DNA from: Haloplanus rubicundus
Lineage (GTDB): Archaea > Halobacteriota > Halobacteria > Halobacteriales > Haloferacaceae
DNA length: 64,000 nucleotides
Assembly (NCBI RefSeq): GCF_003342675.1
Contig: NZ_CP031148.1
Location: 1,302,001-1,366,000 of the forward strand
Reading direction: 5' to 3'
A program made the position numbers and the translations under genes. Below are positions 9,970 through 17,985 of this stretch, in pieces. Positions within the stretch are counted from its first letter, which is position 1. Every line of letters starts with the position of its first letter. A model generated the notes under the pieces. It searched no databases. It worked only from the letters and a program-made list of their open reading frames with translations, and was not told the DNA's origin.

Positions 9970-11149
9970 ATCCGCCACTCGGCGTCACTGTTCCAGACTT
10001 TAGGGCAAGCTGACTGTTGCCCGTTCGTCGAGACGACTGTTGGCCCCGACGGACATACCGCAGTCCAATATTCTTCGCGGCGTTGTAATCCGCGTTCGCC
10101 TCCGACTCGCACTTCACGCATCTGAAGTCGTTGCGAGTCGGTCGATTCTCGTCAGCCGTGAATCCGCACTCGGCGCACCGCTTTGATGTGTACGCCGAAC
10201 CAACTTGTTTCACCGAGATACCTTCGGCTTCAGCTTTGTACTCCACTTGCTCGTAGAGCGTTCGGAACGCCCACTTGTGGCCCCACGACGCTCCCGTACG
10301 GTCGCGGATATGGGTTAAGTCCTCGAACGCGATCACGTCGCACTCGTACCGGAGTGCTTCCGCAATAATGGCGTTCGACGCTCGGTGAAGCACGTCTCTG
10401 ACGTAGCGAAGTTCCCGACCACTGGACTGGTCAAGCGTTCGGTGGGCGCTTCTCGTCCCGGTCTGTTGGAGTCCAGCGCGTACCTTCTCAAACTCGCGGA
10501 GGTCATGGGTTAGTTCTCGCCCGCTAAAGAAGTAGGCGGTACTCGTAACGGCGAGGTTTTCGATACCGAGGTCAACCCCGAGAACCGTTCCGTCCTTGGC
10601 GGTGTTCCGTTCGGTATCGTTCTTGTGTCGGCGGAAACCGATATGCAAAAAGTAGTCGCCGTCGCGGGCAGTGAGCGTACTTTCCGTGACGCTCCACTCC
10701 TCGGAGTCGAGGTACTGCCGTTGGTAGCCGTCGTCGGCGTCAGGGAGAGCAAGGTCACACCGGACGCGACTCTCCGTGGTGGAGAGGGACACCGTATCGT
10801 CGTCAAACAGTGTCATCGTTCGAGTGTCGTATTTCACGGTCGGTGCAGTGAAGGTGGGCTTGCTCACCTTCTTGCCTTTTGACCGGCGTTCGAGACAGCC
10901 GGTGATGGCTTGTGCGGCCTGGTGGGTGGCGAGAATCGCGTGCTGACTCCTGAGGTCGGTGTCTTCGCGGACGGTGTCGTAGGCGAGGGGCTGTACGTCG
11001 CTTTTGGCGTCGCATTTGCCCCACGCCATGTCCGTAGCGAGTTGGCACCCACGCTTCCACTCGGAGATGGTTTCCTCTAGCAACTCGCGTTGCTCACCAT
11101 CCACTGAGAGGCGGGTGATTGCTGTCCGACGCACGTAGTCGTCTGCCAC
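9893..11149 (-). CDS. tnpB: TnpB, RNA-guided endonuclease of an IS200/IS605-type element
   Basis: A full-length 418-residue TnpB. The RuvC-like acidic triad is intact: Asp in GVDLGIENLAV, Glu in VIAFEDLTHI and Asp in NADYNAAKNIG. The zinc ribbon CAEC...CVKC lies between the last two. The N-terminal half carries the usual basic helical region. TnpB proteins use an omega-RNA made from the element's right end to cut a matching DNA target, which helps retain the element. No tnpA is present, so movement would need help in trans. The gene is antisense to the tail of the PriPol-like gene and overlaps its hybrid C-terminus. Confidence 0.9.
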   Translation of the reverse strand: MADDYVRRTAITRLSVDGEQRELLEETISEWKRGCQLATDMAWGKCDAKSDVQPLAYDTVREDTDLRSQHAILATHQAAQAITGCLERRSKGKKVSKPTFTAPTVKYDTRTMTLFDDDTVSLSTTESRVRCDLALPDADDGYQRQYLDSEEWSVTESTLTARDGDYFLHIGFRRHKNDTERNTAKDGTVLGVDLGIENLAVTSTAYFFSGRELTHDLREFEKVRAGLQQTGTRSAHRTLDQSSGRELRYVRDVLHRASNAIIAEALRYECDVIAFEDLTHIRDRTGASWGHKWAFRTLYEQVEYKAEAEGISVKQVGSAYTSKRCAECGFTADENRPTRNDFRCVKCESEANADYNAAKNIGLRYVRRGQQSSRRTGNSQLALKSGTVTPSGGFIAHPDGVEAEDTDKPHPQRANPSG

Positions 11150-11297
11150 ATATTCAATGTATGCAGGTGGCTGCTTAAAAAATAGTGTTCGTATCCTATA
11201 CGAACGCGCTCCTCTCCTCCCTACTTGTTCCCTTCGGTCGCTCCTTGCGGAGGGGGACTCCGCGCTACCGTTTCAGTTGAAAGCGAGGGACGGATGA

Positions 11298-11690
11298 ATG
11301 ATCATTGATTCCTCGTATCTCTTCGACCTGATGGCGGAGGACCCGGATGCGTTCTCGAAGGGCACGGAACTCGCTGAGGACGGTGAGATGCAGTGGTTGC
11401 CAACTCCGGTAGTCGCTGAGATCTACTACGGCGTGTTTACGGCCCGCAGCAATACCTCCGAGAAGGCGGTGCGGAATCGCATCCTTGGGTACCCGCGCAT
11501 CGACGTTGACGAAGAGATCGCGTGGAAAGCCGGAAAACTACTCGCGGCGGCAGACGACTGTGGAGGGAACGCTGGCGTCGGGGCGAACGGCGGGTACATC
11601 GCCGCGATGGCCGACGTCCTTGACGACGCGGTCCTGACAGACAACGTCGAAGATTTCGAAGTGTTGGGTGTGCCAGTCGAGACCTACTAG
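11298..11690 (+). CDS. vapC: VapC-type PIN-domain ribonuclease toxin, orphan copy
   Basis: A 130-residue PIN protein: Asp4 in MIIDSSYLFDL, Glu in VVAEIYYG, and the C-terminal VLTDNVEDFE acidic pair. It is almost identical to the vapC at 23020, but the cognate vapB is missing. Only the last ~20 bases of vapB (TTGAAAGCGAGGGACGGATGA) remain immediately before the start, and tnpB element 1 occupies the rest. A PIN toxin without its antitoxin would be harmful unless it is silent or neutralised by the second locus's VapB. Expression is uncertain because the native promoter is gone. Confidence 0.85.
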   Translation: MIIDSSYLFDLMAEDPDAFSKGTELAEDGEMQWLPTPVVAEIYYGVFTARSNTSEKAVRNRILGYPRIDVDEEIAWKAGKLLAAADDCGGNAGVGANGGYIAAMADVLDDAVLTDNVEDFEVLGVPVETY

Positions 11691-11763
11691 GTTGGCCTTG
11701 TTGAAACTCTCTTGCAGTCTTGCGATTTCGTATAGATACGGATTTCGACCGCTTTGCTCGTGA

Positions 11764-11904
11764 ATGGTCAGAAGAACATCTCTCCCGAATGTCTGCGTAG
11801 AAGGGGTTCAAGATGACGGGCTCCGAGTGACGATCGACGATGAAGAACTGCTCGGAGGACTGTCTGAAGAGCAACTGCGGGAACGCCCCGAAGATGACGT
11901 GTGA
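11764..11904 (+). CDS. Small acidic hypothetical protein (46 residues)
   Basis: ATG 11764 opens a 46-residue frame with haloarchaeal bias, containing the segment RVTIDDEELLGGLSEEQL. Its end overlaps the next gene's ATG (11894) by 11 bases, and that gene overlaps the third, so the three small genes look co-transcribed. No family is recognised. The low confidence reflects its length. Confidence 0.4.
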   Translation: MVRRTSLPNVCVEGVQDDGLRVTIDDEELLGGLSEEQLRERPEDDV

Positions 11905-12178
11905 CGACTGTGAGGATGACGGCGAAAACGAAGAGCGGCCCGAGGTACCTGAGGGTGTCCTTCGCGGGATTGAGGACATCGCCGAGGGAAACACAGCAAG
12001 CAAAGAGAACCTGTGCGACATTGATGAGTCCGATCATCCAGATCCAGAACTCGTAGCACAGGCTGAAAGGGTACTCAGTCTGGTTCGGGCCACGATGTAC
12101 CCTGTCGCCCATGGTGAGGCATACCGCCTTCAGGAGATGCTTGAGGAACGGCCGAGTGAGGACTCGAAAAATGAGTGA
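11894..12178 (+). CDS. Acidic hypothetical protein with N-terminal cysteines
   Basis: 94 residues from ATG 11894. An upstream in-frame ATG at 11840 also exists, but it would overlap the previous gene more deeply. The protein opens with a Cys-x-x-Cys (TCDDCEDD) and continues with an acidic helical region ending in AYRLQEMLEERPSED. Its stop overlaps the next gene's start by eight bases. The family is unknown. As the middle gene of a tightly overlapped trio it may act with its neighbours. Confidence 0.5.
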   Translation: MTCDDCEDDGENEERPEVPEGVLRGIEDIAEGNTASKENLCDIDESDHPDPELVAQAERVLSLVRATMYPVAHGEAYRLQEMLEERPSEDSKNE

Positions 12179-12434
12179 TGGGGACGGAGAGAAACGCACA
12201 ATCGAACGAGACTGCATAGAGTGTGGCAAGACAATCGAAATCACGGTCTACGAGGACAACACATACCAGGGAGGCCACTACTTCGGCGAATTTACTGTCC
12301 CTGATGAAGACAGCGACGGAGAATACAAGCAGACAGGCGAACGGGTGGGACACAACGTGGTGAAATGGACTGGTGACGAGGACTCGTATGAGTATTGGGA
12401 GTGCGACGACTGCTATTGTTCCCCAGACCAATAG
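12171..12434 (+). CDS. Small zinc-ribbon-like protein
   Basis: 87 residues from ATG 12171. Cysteine pairs at the N-terminus (CIECGKT) and C-terminus (CDDCYC) suggest a split zinc ribbon with a Tyr/Gly/Asp-rich middle. Small proteins of this style are frequent in haloarchaeal genomes, and their functions are mostly unknown. The gene ends only 35 bases before the TumE-type toxin gene. Its last codons contain the first of three CCAATA/TATTGG half-sites, so the toxin promoter region begins inside it. Confidence 0.6.
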   Translation: MSDGDGEKRTIERDCIECGKTIEITVYEDNTYQGGHYFGEFTVPDEDSDGEYKQTGERVGHNVVKWTGDEDSYEYWECDDCYCSPDQ

Positions 12435-12462
12435 ACCTATCGTATTGGCCCGTGTACCAATA
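12428..12462 (+). promoter_or_regulatory. Candidate operator: three CCAATA/TATTGG half-sites
   Basis: CCAATA at 12428, TATTGG at 12443 and CCAATA at 12457 lie 14-15 bases apart and end just before the ribosome-binding-like GGTGAGG of the toxin gene. The spacing of roughly one and a half helical turns and the alternating orientation suggest binding of the downstream winged-helix antitoxin. Confidence 0.45.
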
Positions 12463-12469
12463 GGTGAGG

Positions 12470-12808
12470 ATGGCCTCACTGACCGACGACGACCTCAATG
12501 GCGTGAACGAGGGGCGAAAGTACCCCGACGGGACTGTCGTCCGCGTGTTCTGCATGCGGACAGACCGTGACGCGTACCCGTCTGGGTGGGCCTACAAGCT
12601 CCACTACGGTGCGACGGAGCCGGACCCGCCCCGCACGCTTGACGATGGGACGATCCGTCGGTACGACAACTCGCACGAGGACACCAAAGGGCACGAACTG
12701 CACGTTGCACCGGCCCCCAACCCAGACATCATCACGTTCCCCGGGATGGTCGAACTCTGGGACCGGTTCTGGAGCGAAATCCCGAAATCCGAGTTCGAGG
12801 TCAAGTGA
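12470..12808 (+). CDS. TumE-family toxin (DUF6516-like), copy 1
   Basis: 112 residues from ATG 12470, with GGTGAGG just upstream (GTG 12464 is the alternative). The core WAYKLHYG, then IRRYDNSH, then KGHELHVAP and a final FPGMVELWDRFW helix matches the TumE layout of a strand, a YDN motif, a His-containing segment and a C-terminal helix. The winged-helix protein 24 bases downstream is the expected antitoxin. In characterised TumE systems the small protein is the toxin. Assignment is by motif order and gene context. Confidence 0.65.
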   Translation: MASLTDDDLNGVNEGRKYPDGTVVRVFCMRTDRDAYPSGWAYKLHYGATEPDPPRTLDDGTIRRYDNSHEDTKGHELHVAPAPNPDIITFPGMVELWDRFWSEIPKSEFEVK

Positions 12809-12832
12809 GCCCATCACACCACGGTGATACCC

Positions 12833-13282
12833 ATGAACGATACCACGCCGCCGCTGCACCCGATGGAGCGCGAACAGCTTCGGGCCGAATCAACCCTCGT
12901 CGTGACTGTAAAGTCGTCCAGTGAGTTCCACGACGACGTCACCGACGGGATCGAGACGCTCGAACGGGGCGACGTGGTGGATTCCACGCCGACGCTCTCG
13001 TTCACCAGCTACGACGATCTGATGGAGACGCTGACGCCGCGCGTCCTCGATCTCATCGAAGCCATCCGCCGGGAAGAGCCAGCCAGCATCAACGAGACTG
13101 CACGGGTCGTTGACCGGGACGTGAAGAACGTCCACGAGGAACTCAGCTGGCTCGCCCAGCTGGGCATCATCTTCTTCGAGGAAGACGGCCAGAGTAAGCG
13201 CCCGGTCGTCTGGTTCGACGAACTCGTCATCAACCTCCCGTTCGATCCAGAGGCTGGCGACACGGCCACTGCCGCGCCGTAA
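12833..13282 (+). CDS. Winged-helix antitoxin, HVO_A0114 family (TumA-like), copy 1
   Basis: 149 residues from ATG 12833, preceded by GGTGAT. The C-terminal half has the HTH LDLIEAIRREEPASINETARVVDRDVKNVHEELSWL (abridged key: RDVKNVHEEL) and the wing GIIFFEEDGQSKRP. Both are typical of the haloarchaeal HVO_A0114 DNA-binding family that pairs with TumE-like proteins. It would neutralise the toxin and repress the promoter through the CCAATA sites upstream. It is 52% or so similar by eye to the copy at 18341, with a divergent N-terminus. Confidence 0.7.
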   Translation: MNDTTPPLHPMEREQLRAESTLVVTVKSSSEFHDDVTDGIETLERGDVVDSTPTLSFTSYDDLMETLTPRVLDLIEAIRREEPASINETARVVDRDVKNVHEELSWLAQLGIIFFEEDGQSKRPVVWFDELVINLPFDPEAGDTATAAP

Positions 13283-13289
13283 ACCCGGC

Positions 13290-13387
13290 GCTTTGACAAG
13301 CTTCACGATGCCGAAACCGGCACAATCGACGACTGGAAGGCCCATGACGTAGAGAACTCGCCTGTCGCGTGGATGAACCAGTTTGTG
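13290..13387 (+). pseudogene. Unidentified gene fragment cut by a tnpB right end
   Basis: A short open segment with haloarchaeal coding character (FDKLHDAETGTIDDW, then a VENSPVAWMNQFVN end) has no start of its own. It is truncated exactly where the conserved tnpB right-end sequence begins at 13388. It looks like the middle of an accessory gene. No family is recognised. Confidence 0.35.
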
Positions 13388-13740
13388 AACTACCCTACCC
13401 TACTCGCTCACGGCTGACGCCGTTCGCTCCTTGAGGGTAGGGCTTCCTGCTTCCACAACGCGCTTTGCAGATACCGAGATATCCACAGGGAGCGCAGTCT
13501 CCACAGGCGTTAACGAATCGCAAAGCGATTCGTTCGCACACCAGAAATCTTCGATTTCTGGGGACGTTGATTCGGAGTATCCCCCTCCTACGTCTTTGAG
13601 GCCGCGAGAAAGAATGTTCCACGCCGCGTTCGCGTCCCTGTCCGCCTCAAACCCGCAGGCGGGACAGGAGTGTTCACAGATCGGCAAGGCGGATGCCCCG
13701 ACCCTTGAGGTCGGGGAGGAAGCCAGCCACTGATGACACA
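13388..13740 (-). pseudogene. tnpB: 3' remnant of a tnpB element (element 5)
   Basis: The minus strand encodes only the C-terminal ~90 residues of a TnpB: EHSCPACGFEADRDANAAWNIL with the last catalytic Asp, followed by a long tail. It is closely similar to the end of the complete TnpB at 21070. The RuvC start, catalytic Glu and first zinc cysteines are missing. The right end AACTACCCTACCCTACT at 13388-13452 is intact, so an omega-RNA could in principle still be made. Upstream it runs into a palindrome from a different element (CCCCGACCCTTGAGGTCGGGG near 13695). Confidence 0.75.
13690..13725. repeat. IS200/IS605-type end palindrome
   Basis: CCCCGACCCTTGAGGTCGGGG followed by AGGAAGCC. It has the same architecture as the ends of the complete elements at 41.6 and 43.8 kb. 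It separates the element 5 remnant from the frameshifted tnpB at 13809. Confidence 0.55.
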
Positions 13741-13808
13741 AATCACGTCACGATGGCAGGCCGACTGGTAAATGTATAAGTAACACCAGCCATATATGTG
13801 AATATATA

Positions 13809-15024
13809 GTGGAATACCGTCGCACCGCCGTCATCAAACTCGACACTCCCGAAGGGGCCGACTCGCTCCTCGAAGAGACTGTCGAGCAATTCAAATACTG
13901 CGCCAACACCGCGAGCGACTGGTGCTGGCACGGCGACGACGGATACCACGTCACCTCGAAAGCCAAAGCGGAACGTGCCCTCTACGACCAACTCCGCGAC
14001 GAAACCGACCTCACCGCAAATCTCGTCCAGAAAGGGATTCGCAGAGCTGTCGAAGCCGTCAAAAGCGGAGTCGAACGGCTCAAACGTGGAGAAAACACGT
14101 CGCAACCGTATTTTTCGGCAGACAGCGCGGTGTACGACAAACGAAGTGCAACGTTCCACCGCGACCACGTATCCCTCCACCGTTGACGGGCGCGTTGCGT
14201 GCGACTACATCCTTCCCGACGGCTCGGAGACGCCGCCAACGAAGTACGTCTCCGACGGGGACTTCGAGTTTCGGATGGCGCACTTACAGTACCGCGACGG
14301 TGACTGGTATCTCCACGCCTCGATGCGAAAGGTCGAAGCAGGCGAGGAATCGTCCGAATCCGAGTCCGAGCACAGAACAGTCCTCGGTGTGGATTTGGGT
14401 GTGAATAGCTTCGCCGTTGCTTCAACGGGGCGATTCTGGTCGGCAGACGAGTTCAACCACTGGCGTCGAGAATACGAAAAACGCCGTGGATCACTCCAAC
14501 AATGTGGTTCTCGTTATGCCCACGAGAACATTGAGAACGTCGGGCAGAAAGAGTACGGACGTTTCGAGATACACCTACACACTGTGGCGAACGAGATCAT
14601 TGAGGAGGCCGTCGAGAGCGACTGTTCGCATATCGTGTTCGAGGATTTGACCCACATTCGGAAGAACATCCCCGAGGCGATGTGGCAACACGTCTGGGCG
14701 TTCCGACGCCTCTACGAGTACGTCGAATACAAGGCCGAAGAACACCGCATCGAAGCTGTGCAGGTTGACCCGCGTAACACGTCGAAGCGTTGCTCGACGT
14801 GTGGGTTTACCCACGACGACAACCGCCACCAAGAGTCGTTCGAGTGTCAGAAGTGTGGGTACGAGAATCACGCGGATTACAACGCTGCGAAGAACATCGG
14901 TTTGCAGTATCTCCGTCGTCGGCAAAATGCAAACGATGGAGGCGCACCCGTAGATGTGCGCTTGAATCGCGGGACGCTGAACGTGAGCGGGGAGTACGTC
15001 CCCCCTGCCTCTACTGGGGCATAG
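13809..15024 (+). pseudogene. tnpB: tnpB disrupted by a 2-base deletion (element 2)
   Basis: Two overlapping frames together encode one nearly complete TnpB of the same subgroup as those at 9893 and 18884. The first frame (from GTG 13809) stops at 14186, and the second carries the rest to 15024. The junction reads CTCCACCGTTGAC where intact relatives encode Ser-Leu-Ser-Thr-Val-Asp, so two bases (TC) are missing at about 14178. The catalytic region is otherwise complete: GVDLGVNSFAV, VFEDLTHI, CSTCGF...CQKCG and ADYNAAKNIG. No slippery heptamer is visible, so this is most simply a recent inactivation. Confidence 0.8.
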
Positions 15025-15039
15025 AACGGGAGTCCACGC

Positions 15040-15080
15040 GAAAGCCTCGGGGCTTGACCCCGAGGCGATTTACGAATCAA
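15040..15080 (+). repeat. Right-side palindrome of tnpB element 2
   Basis: GCCTCGGGGCTTGACCCCGAGGC lies just after the frameshifted tnpB. Sequence homologous to the PriPol-like gene resumes within about 15 bases, so the element was inserted in a second PriPol copy. This end is of a different type from the GGGTAGTT ends. Confidence 0.5.
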
Positions 15081-15085
15081 ATCGG

Positions 15086-15553
15086 AATCATTCCACCGAA
15101 GCGTCTAGTGACAGTACAACGCGGCCGTCTGGGGACAGTGCAGCACAGCCAATCGAGATGGATGCGGTTGAGGATGTCCAGCGGCTGGCAATCAAGCTGA
15201 AGCGCCAACAGGCGCAACTCGACGCCTACGAACAGCGGATCGTGGCTCTTGAAACACGGCTTCGATGGTACCGCATCGCGCTTGATATCCACTCCCGTGA
15301 GTTGTCAGGCCATAGTAGCGTCCCGCTTGAGAACGCACTCGCAACGCACGATATCGATCCTCCAGGCGAACCTGCTGCCCCGCCTGAGGGACCTCTCGAT
15401 AGCGAGGAGCTCCGTCTCAGTACCCGGGATGCTGGCGAGTCCACGAAGCACACGCTTAGGCCATCCGAGTTGGACCGCGAGACAGCGGACGTACCATCCG
15501 ACGACGACGGACCGTCACGGCTGAAGCGGTGGCTCTGGCGCCGATGGTCGTGA
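15086..15553 (+). pseudogene. C-terminal tail of a second PriPol-like gene
   Basis: The frame lacks a start. It encodes NHSTEASSDSTTRPSGDSAA followed by a coiled-coil-like stretch (VEDVQRLAIKLKRQQAQLDAYEQR) that closely matches residues 412-475 of the protein at 8362. It then continues ~100 residues further to the natural basic end RLKRWLWRRWS. The catalytic domains are absent. Either a duplicated replication gene was cut by tnpB element 2, or two copies recombined. It shows what the 8362 protein's lost C-terminus probably looked like. Internal translation from ATG 15158 is possible. Confidence 0.65.
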
Positions 15554-15597
15554 AGCGGTACTCGGCGTCGACACGTGACCGGCCCATCGGAGCAATC

Positions 15598-16035
15598 TCA
15601 TGTCTCCCAGAAAGCCTCTATCCGATTGTCGAGACGAGTGAGTACGGTTGCGAGCACCTTCCGCCACTCCACTGGATAGTCACTGTCTTCGCCTAGGGTT
15701 GGTGTATCTGGAGGTGGGTGGAAGTGTTCGCGGGTATTGTGATCGTTTGGGTGACGATCCCAGCGGCACTCCCACGAGTCCCTCGTCCGATATTGCTCGG
15801 AGTAATGGATACTGAAGTCGTCGGTTTCGAACCACCGGATTCGAAGGTACGCACGCGTGATCCCACCTGGGAAGTAGCCGAGATCGTAATCCGCGACGAC
15901 AGCGTTCGGCGCATACGATGGGCGTACTCGGACGTCGTCGAATCGAGCACTCCGGGCGAGGTGAGTGGCAATCCGATCGAGAATCTCGGCATCGATGGGG
16001 CCAGTACTGGGCGGTTCGGCCGGGGAGTCAGGCAT
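15598..16035 (-). CDS. Hypothetical partner of a winged-helix protein
   Basis: 145 residues from ATG 16033-16035. The protein is mostly beta: DYDLGYFPGGITRAYLRIRWFETDDFSIHYSEQY is followed by RTRDSWECRWDRHPNDHNTREHFHPPP, where His residues cluster. It ends in a helix. The start overlaps the preceding winged-helix gene by eight bases, an arrangement like the TumE/TumA pairs in this window. The His-rich segment and the size also recall TumE-like proteins, but I cannot assign it. A toxin-antitoxin-like pair is inference. Confidence 0.65.
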   Translation of the reverse strand: MPDSPAEPPSTGPIDAEILDRIATHLARSARFDDVRVRPSYAPNAVVADYDLGYFPGGITRAYLRIRWFETDDFSIHYSEQYRTRDSWECRWDRHPNDHNTREHFHPPPDTPTLGEDSDYPVEWRKVLATVLTRLDNRIEAFWET

Positions 16036-16597
16036 CGATATGATCTGGGCCTTTCCTGAGGGCCGGGTAGCCACGTCGCGCCGCGTCAAGCAGGGCCGCT
16101 CTGCGTTCGAGCGTCTTCCACTCAGAAAGTGCCTCCCACGCGTCCTCGGTTGCCATATTCCGACTCGCTTCGACGAGGGAGACATCGTCGGGATCGTCTG
16201 CGTCGAACTGGGATCTGTATTCTTCGATCTGTTCGATGGCGTCTGAGAGCGCCCCGACGATCTCCTGATCGCTGTATCCTTCGCGGATCTGGTCGATGCG
16301 TCGCCACTGGAAGTACGCATCGTTCCGTTCGTACCGGACAGGGCGGCCGCCGTAGCGGTGGACCATTCCCATCTCGTCAAACCACGCTAGATAGTCTCGG
16401 GCAGTCTCGGTATCGCAGCCAGCGAGGTCAGCGATCTCGGAGACCTTCGCGGGGGTTCGAAGCCCAGTGACGACATCAAGAAGCCGCTCGCGGATCGGTC
16501 CGCCCGTGAGGAGCGATTCCAGTGACTCTAGTTCGCCGGAATCGGGCGGTGATTCGTCGCCAGCGTACGCCTCATCGGGAATGTTGGTGATATCCAT
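16028..16597 (-). CDS. Winged-helix DNA-binding protein (DUF7342-like)
   Basis: 189 residues from ATG 16595-16597. An HTH lies at about residues 35-80 (RERLLDVVTGLRTPAKVSEIADLAGCDTETARDYL, key TPAKVSEIADLAGC), followed by the wing MGMVHRYGGRPVRYERN. The remainder is helical and acidic. Small haloarchaeal regulators of this type are common next to a short partner gene, as here. It probably autoregulates the pair. The upstream region is AT-rich (ATTTATATTTAACG near 16630), which fits a TATA-like promoter element read toward this gene. Confidence 0.7.
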   Translation of the reverse strand: MDITNIPDEAYAGDESPPDSGELESLESLLTGGPIRERLLDVVTGLRTPAKVSEIADLAGCDTETARDYLAWFDEMGMVHRYGGRPVRYERNDAYFQWRRIDQIREGYSDQEIVGALSDAIEQIEEYRSQFDADDPDDVSLVEASRNMATEDAWEALSEWKTLERRAALLDAARRGYPALRKGPDHIDA

Positions 16598-16689
16598 TTG
16601 TGAAGTCCGTACTTGGAGCTACCGCCTAAAGCGATTTATATTTAACGAGCACTGGATTATTTCTGTTTCGAGTGGCTGTAGCCATCGAC

Positions 16690-16860
16690 GTTGTGGTTTC
16701 CACCGAGAACCACTCCGTTCTCGGATTCGTCGTCGCTAGAATCTGGTTCGATTCCTTTCTTCACGGCGACGTGAAGTGAATACGTGCCATCTCGCTTGTG
16801 GAGCGTTGCTTCGCGTTTCTCCAATTCATCAGTCCAGTAATCCTCGAACGGCGTCCCTTC
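16690..16860 (-). pseudogene. Internal fragment of a decayed tnpB
   Basis: The minus strand encodes about 55 residues (PFEDYWTDELEKREATLHK, then DGTYSLHVAVKK and ENGVVLGG) matching the segment just before the first RuvC Asp of TnpB. The strand-turn-strand pattern L-x-R-DG-x-Y-x-LHV is shared with the complete copies. It is bounded by a stop at 16861-16863, and no catalytic residue survives. This is an older insertion than the intact ones. Confidence 0.5.
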
Positions 16861-16955
16861 CTACTGAAATCCAAATAGGGCTCGCTGCGAGCTATTTTAG
16901 CATTCACAATGGGATGCGAGGACCCGACCGAGAGCGTTGAGCCCTCGTGTGAACC

Positions 16956-17900
16956 ATGCCACTGAAAGATGTCTATGAGCGGAACTTCGACGAGGACGTT
17001 CCCGCTGCCGGCCAGTCCAGTAGAGGCTGTCCCGAGTGCGGCGGCCTTGTCCACACGAACAGCATTGAGACGACCTGTGAAGACTGTGGGTTGGTCCTTG
17101 AGGATCGTCCGATTGACCACGGCTCGGAGTGGCGAGCACTCGACGGGGGCGAGCGCACCGAACGAAAGCGAACTGGGCCACCGCTGACGCCTGCCCGTCA
17201 CGATCGCGGGCTATCGAGTGAGATCGGCTTCGACCGGACTGACGCGAACGGGATTGCGCTGTCGGGTCGGAAGACCGGGCAGCTTGCCCGCCTCCGGCGA
17301 GAAAATCGTCGAGGGCGGTGGGCCAGCAAGGCAGAGAAGAACCTTGCTCACGGGCTCTCTGATGTGCGACGAATGAGTGGCGCACTCAACTTGGCACGAA
17401 GCCTTCGCGATCAGGCCTGCCAGATCTTCCGGATCGCCGCCGAACAAGGTCTCATGCGCGGCCGCTCGATCGAGGCGATGACCGCTGCAAGTGTCTATGC
17501 CGCCTGCCGGTGTGCTGGGCTTCCTCGGCCGCTTGAGGAAATCACGGCTGTGGCCGCCGTCCCGCATGACCGCGTGCAAAATGCCTACACCGTTCTCAAC
17601 CGAGAACTCCGGCTTCCGGCGATGACGGTTGGTCCTGCTGGATACATCCCTCGTCTCGCCTCAGAGCTCGATATCTCGCCAGCGACTCGTCGACGGGCTG
17701 CGGACCTCGCCCGCGTGATGATCGCTGCCGGCGCCATCAGTGGCTGTAAGCCAGCCGGTATCGCAGCGGCGTGTCTCTACCAGGCTGGGCTAGAGCAAGG
17801 CGAACGAGTGACACAGCGTGTGCTAGCTGATGCAGCGGGCATTACGCCGGTGACGCTACGTACTCGCTGGAAACACCTCCAGGCCCTCCTCATCGACTGA
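16956..17900 (+). CDS. tfb: TFB-type transcription initiation factor (TFIIB homologue)
   Basis: 314 residues. An N-terminal zinc ribbon has Cys25, Cys28, Cys41 and Cys44 (CPECGG...CEDCG). It is followed by the B-reader-like segment GSEWRALD and two cyclin-like repeats at about 115-210 and 215-314, each with the AACLYQA or AASVYAACR helix. TFB recruits RNA polymerase to TATA/TBP. Haloarchaea carry several paralogues, and copies on accessory DNA can redirect transcription toward element genes. The region between the repeats and the ribbon is shorter and more basic than in core TFBs, suggesting a specialised paralogue. Confidence 0.9.
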   Translation: MPLKDVYERNFDEDVPAAGQSSRGCPECGGLVHTNSIETTCEDCGLVLEDRPIDHGSEWRALDGGERTERKRTGPPLTPARHDRGLSSEIGFDRTDANGIALSGRKTGQLARLRRENRRGRWASKAEKNLAHGLSDVRRMSGALNLARSLRDQACQIFRIAAEQGLMRGRSIEAMTAASVYAACRCAGLPRPLEEITAVAAVPHDRVQNAYTVLNRELRLPAMTVGPAGYIPRLASELDISPATRRRAADLARVMIAAGAISGCKPAGIAAACLYQAGLEQGERVTQRVLADAAGITPVTLRTRWKHLQALLID

Positions 17901-17985
17901 GAGGAGAACGCCGAGACCGAGACTGTCTGTATTGCAGATGTCGCCATCGCCGACTTGCATTAGGAACTACTGCTACGAATCTGTT

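Larger units (their letters stand above)
9872..11268 (-). mobile_element. TnpB-only IS200/IS605-type element 1 (IS1341-like)
   Basis: The element contains one tnpB and no tnpA. The right end (at left) begins AACTACCCCACCCTACT at 9872 and sits inside the PriPol-like gene. The left end (at right), about 11200-11268, has GGAGGGGGACTCC and CTCCCTACTTG, closely related to the left end of the element at 20787. On its right side the element directly replaces the vapB gene expected before vapC. The outer boundary is an estimate to within about 15 bases. Confidence 0.7.

Noticed and set aside
14160-14200. Programmed ribosomal frameshift in tnpB element 2
   Set aside because: No slippery heptamer or downstream structure is visible, and a 2-base deletion explains the change against three intact relatives.
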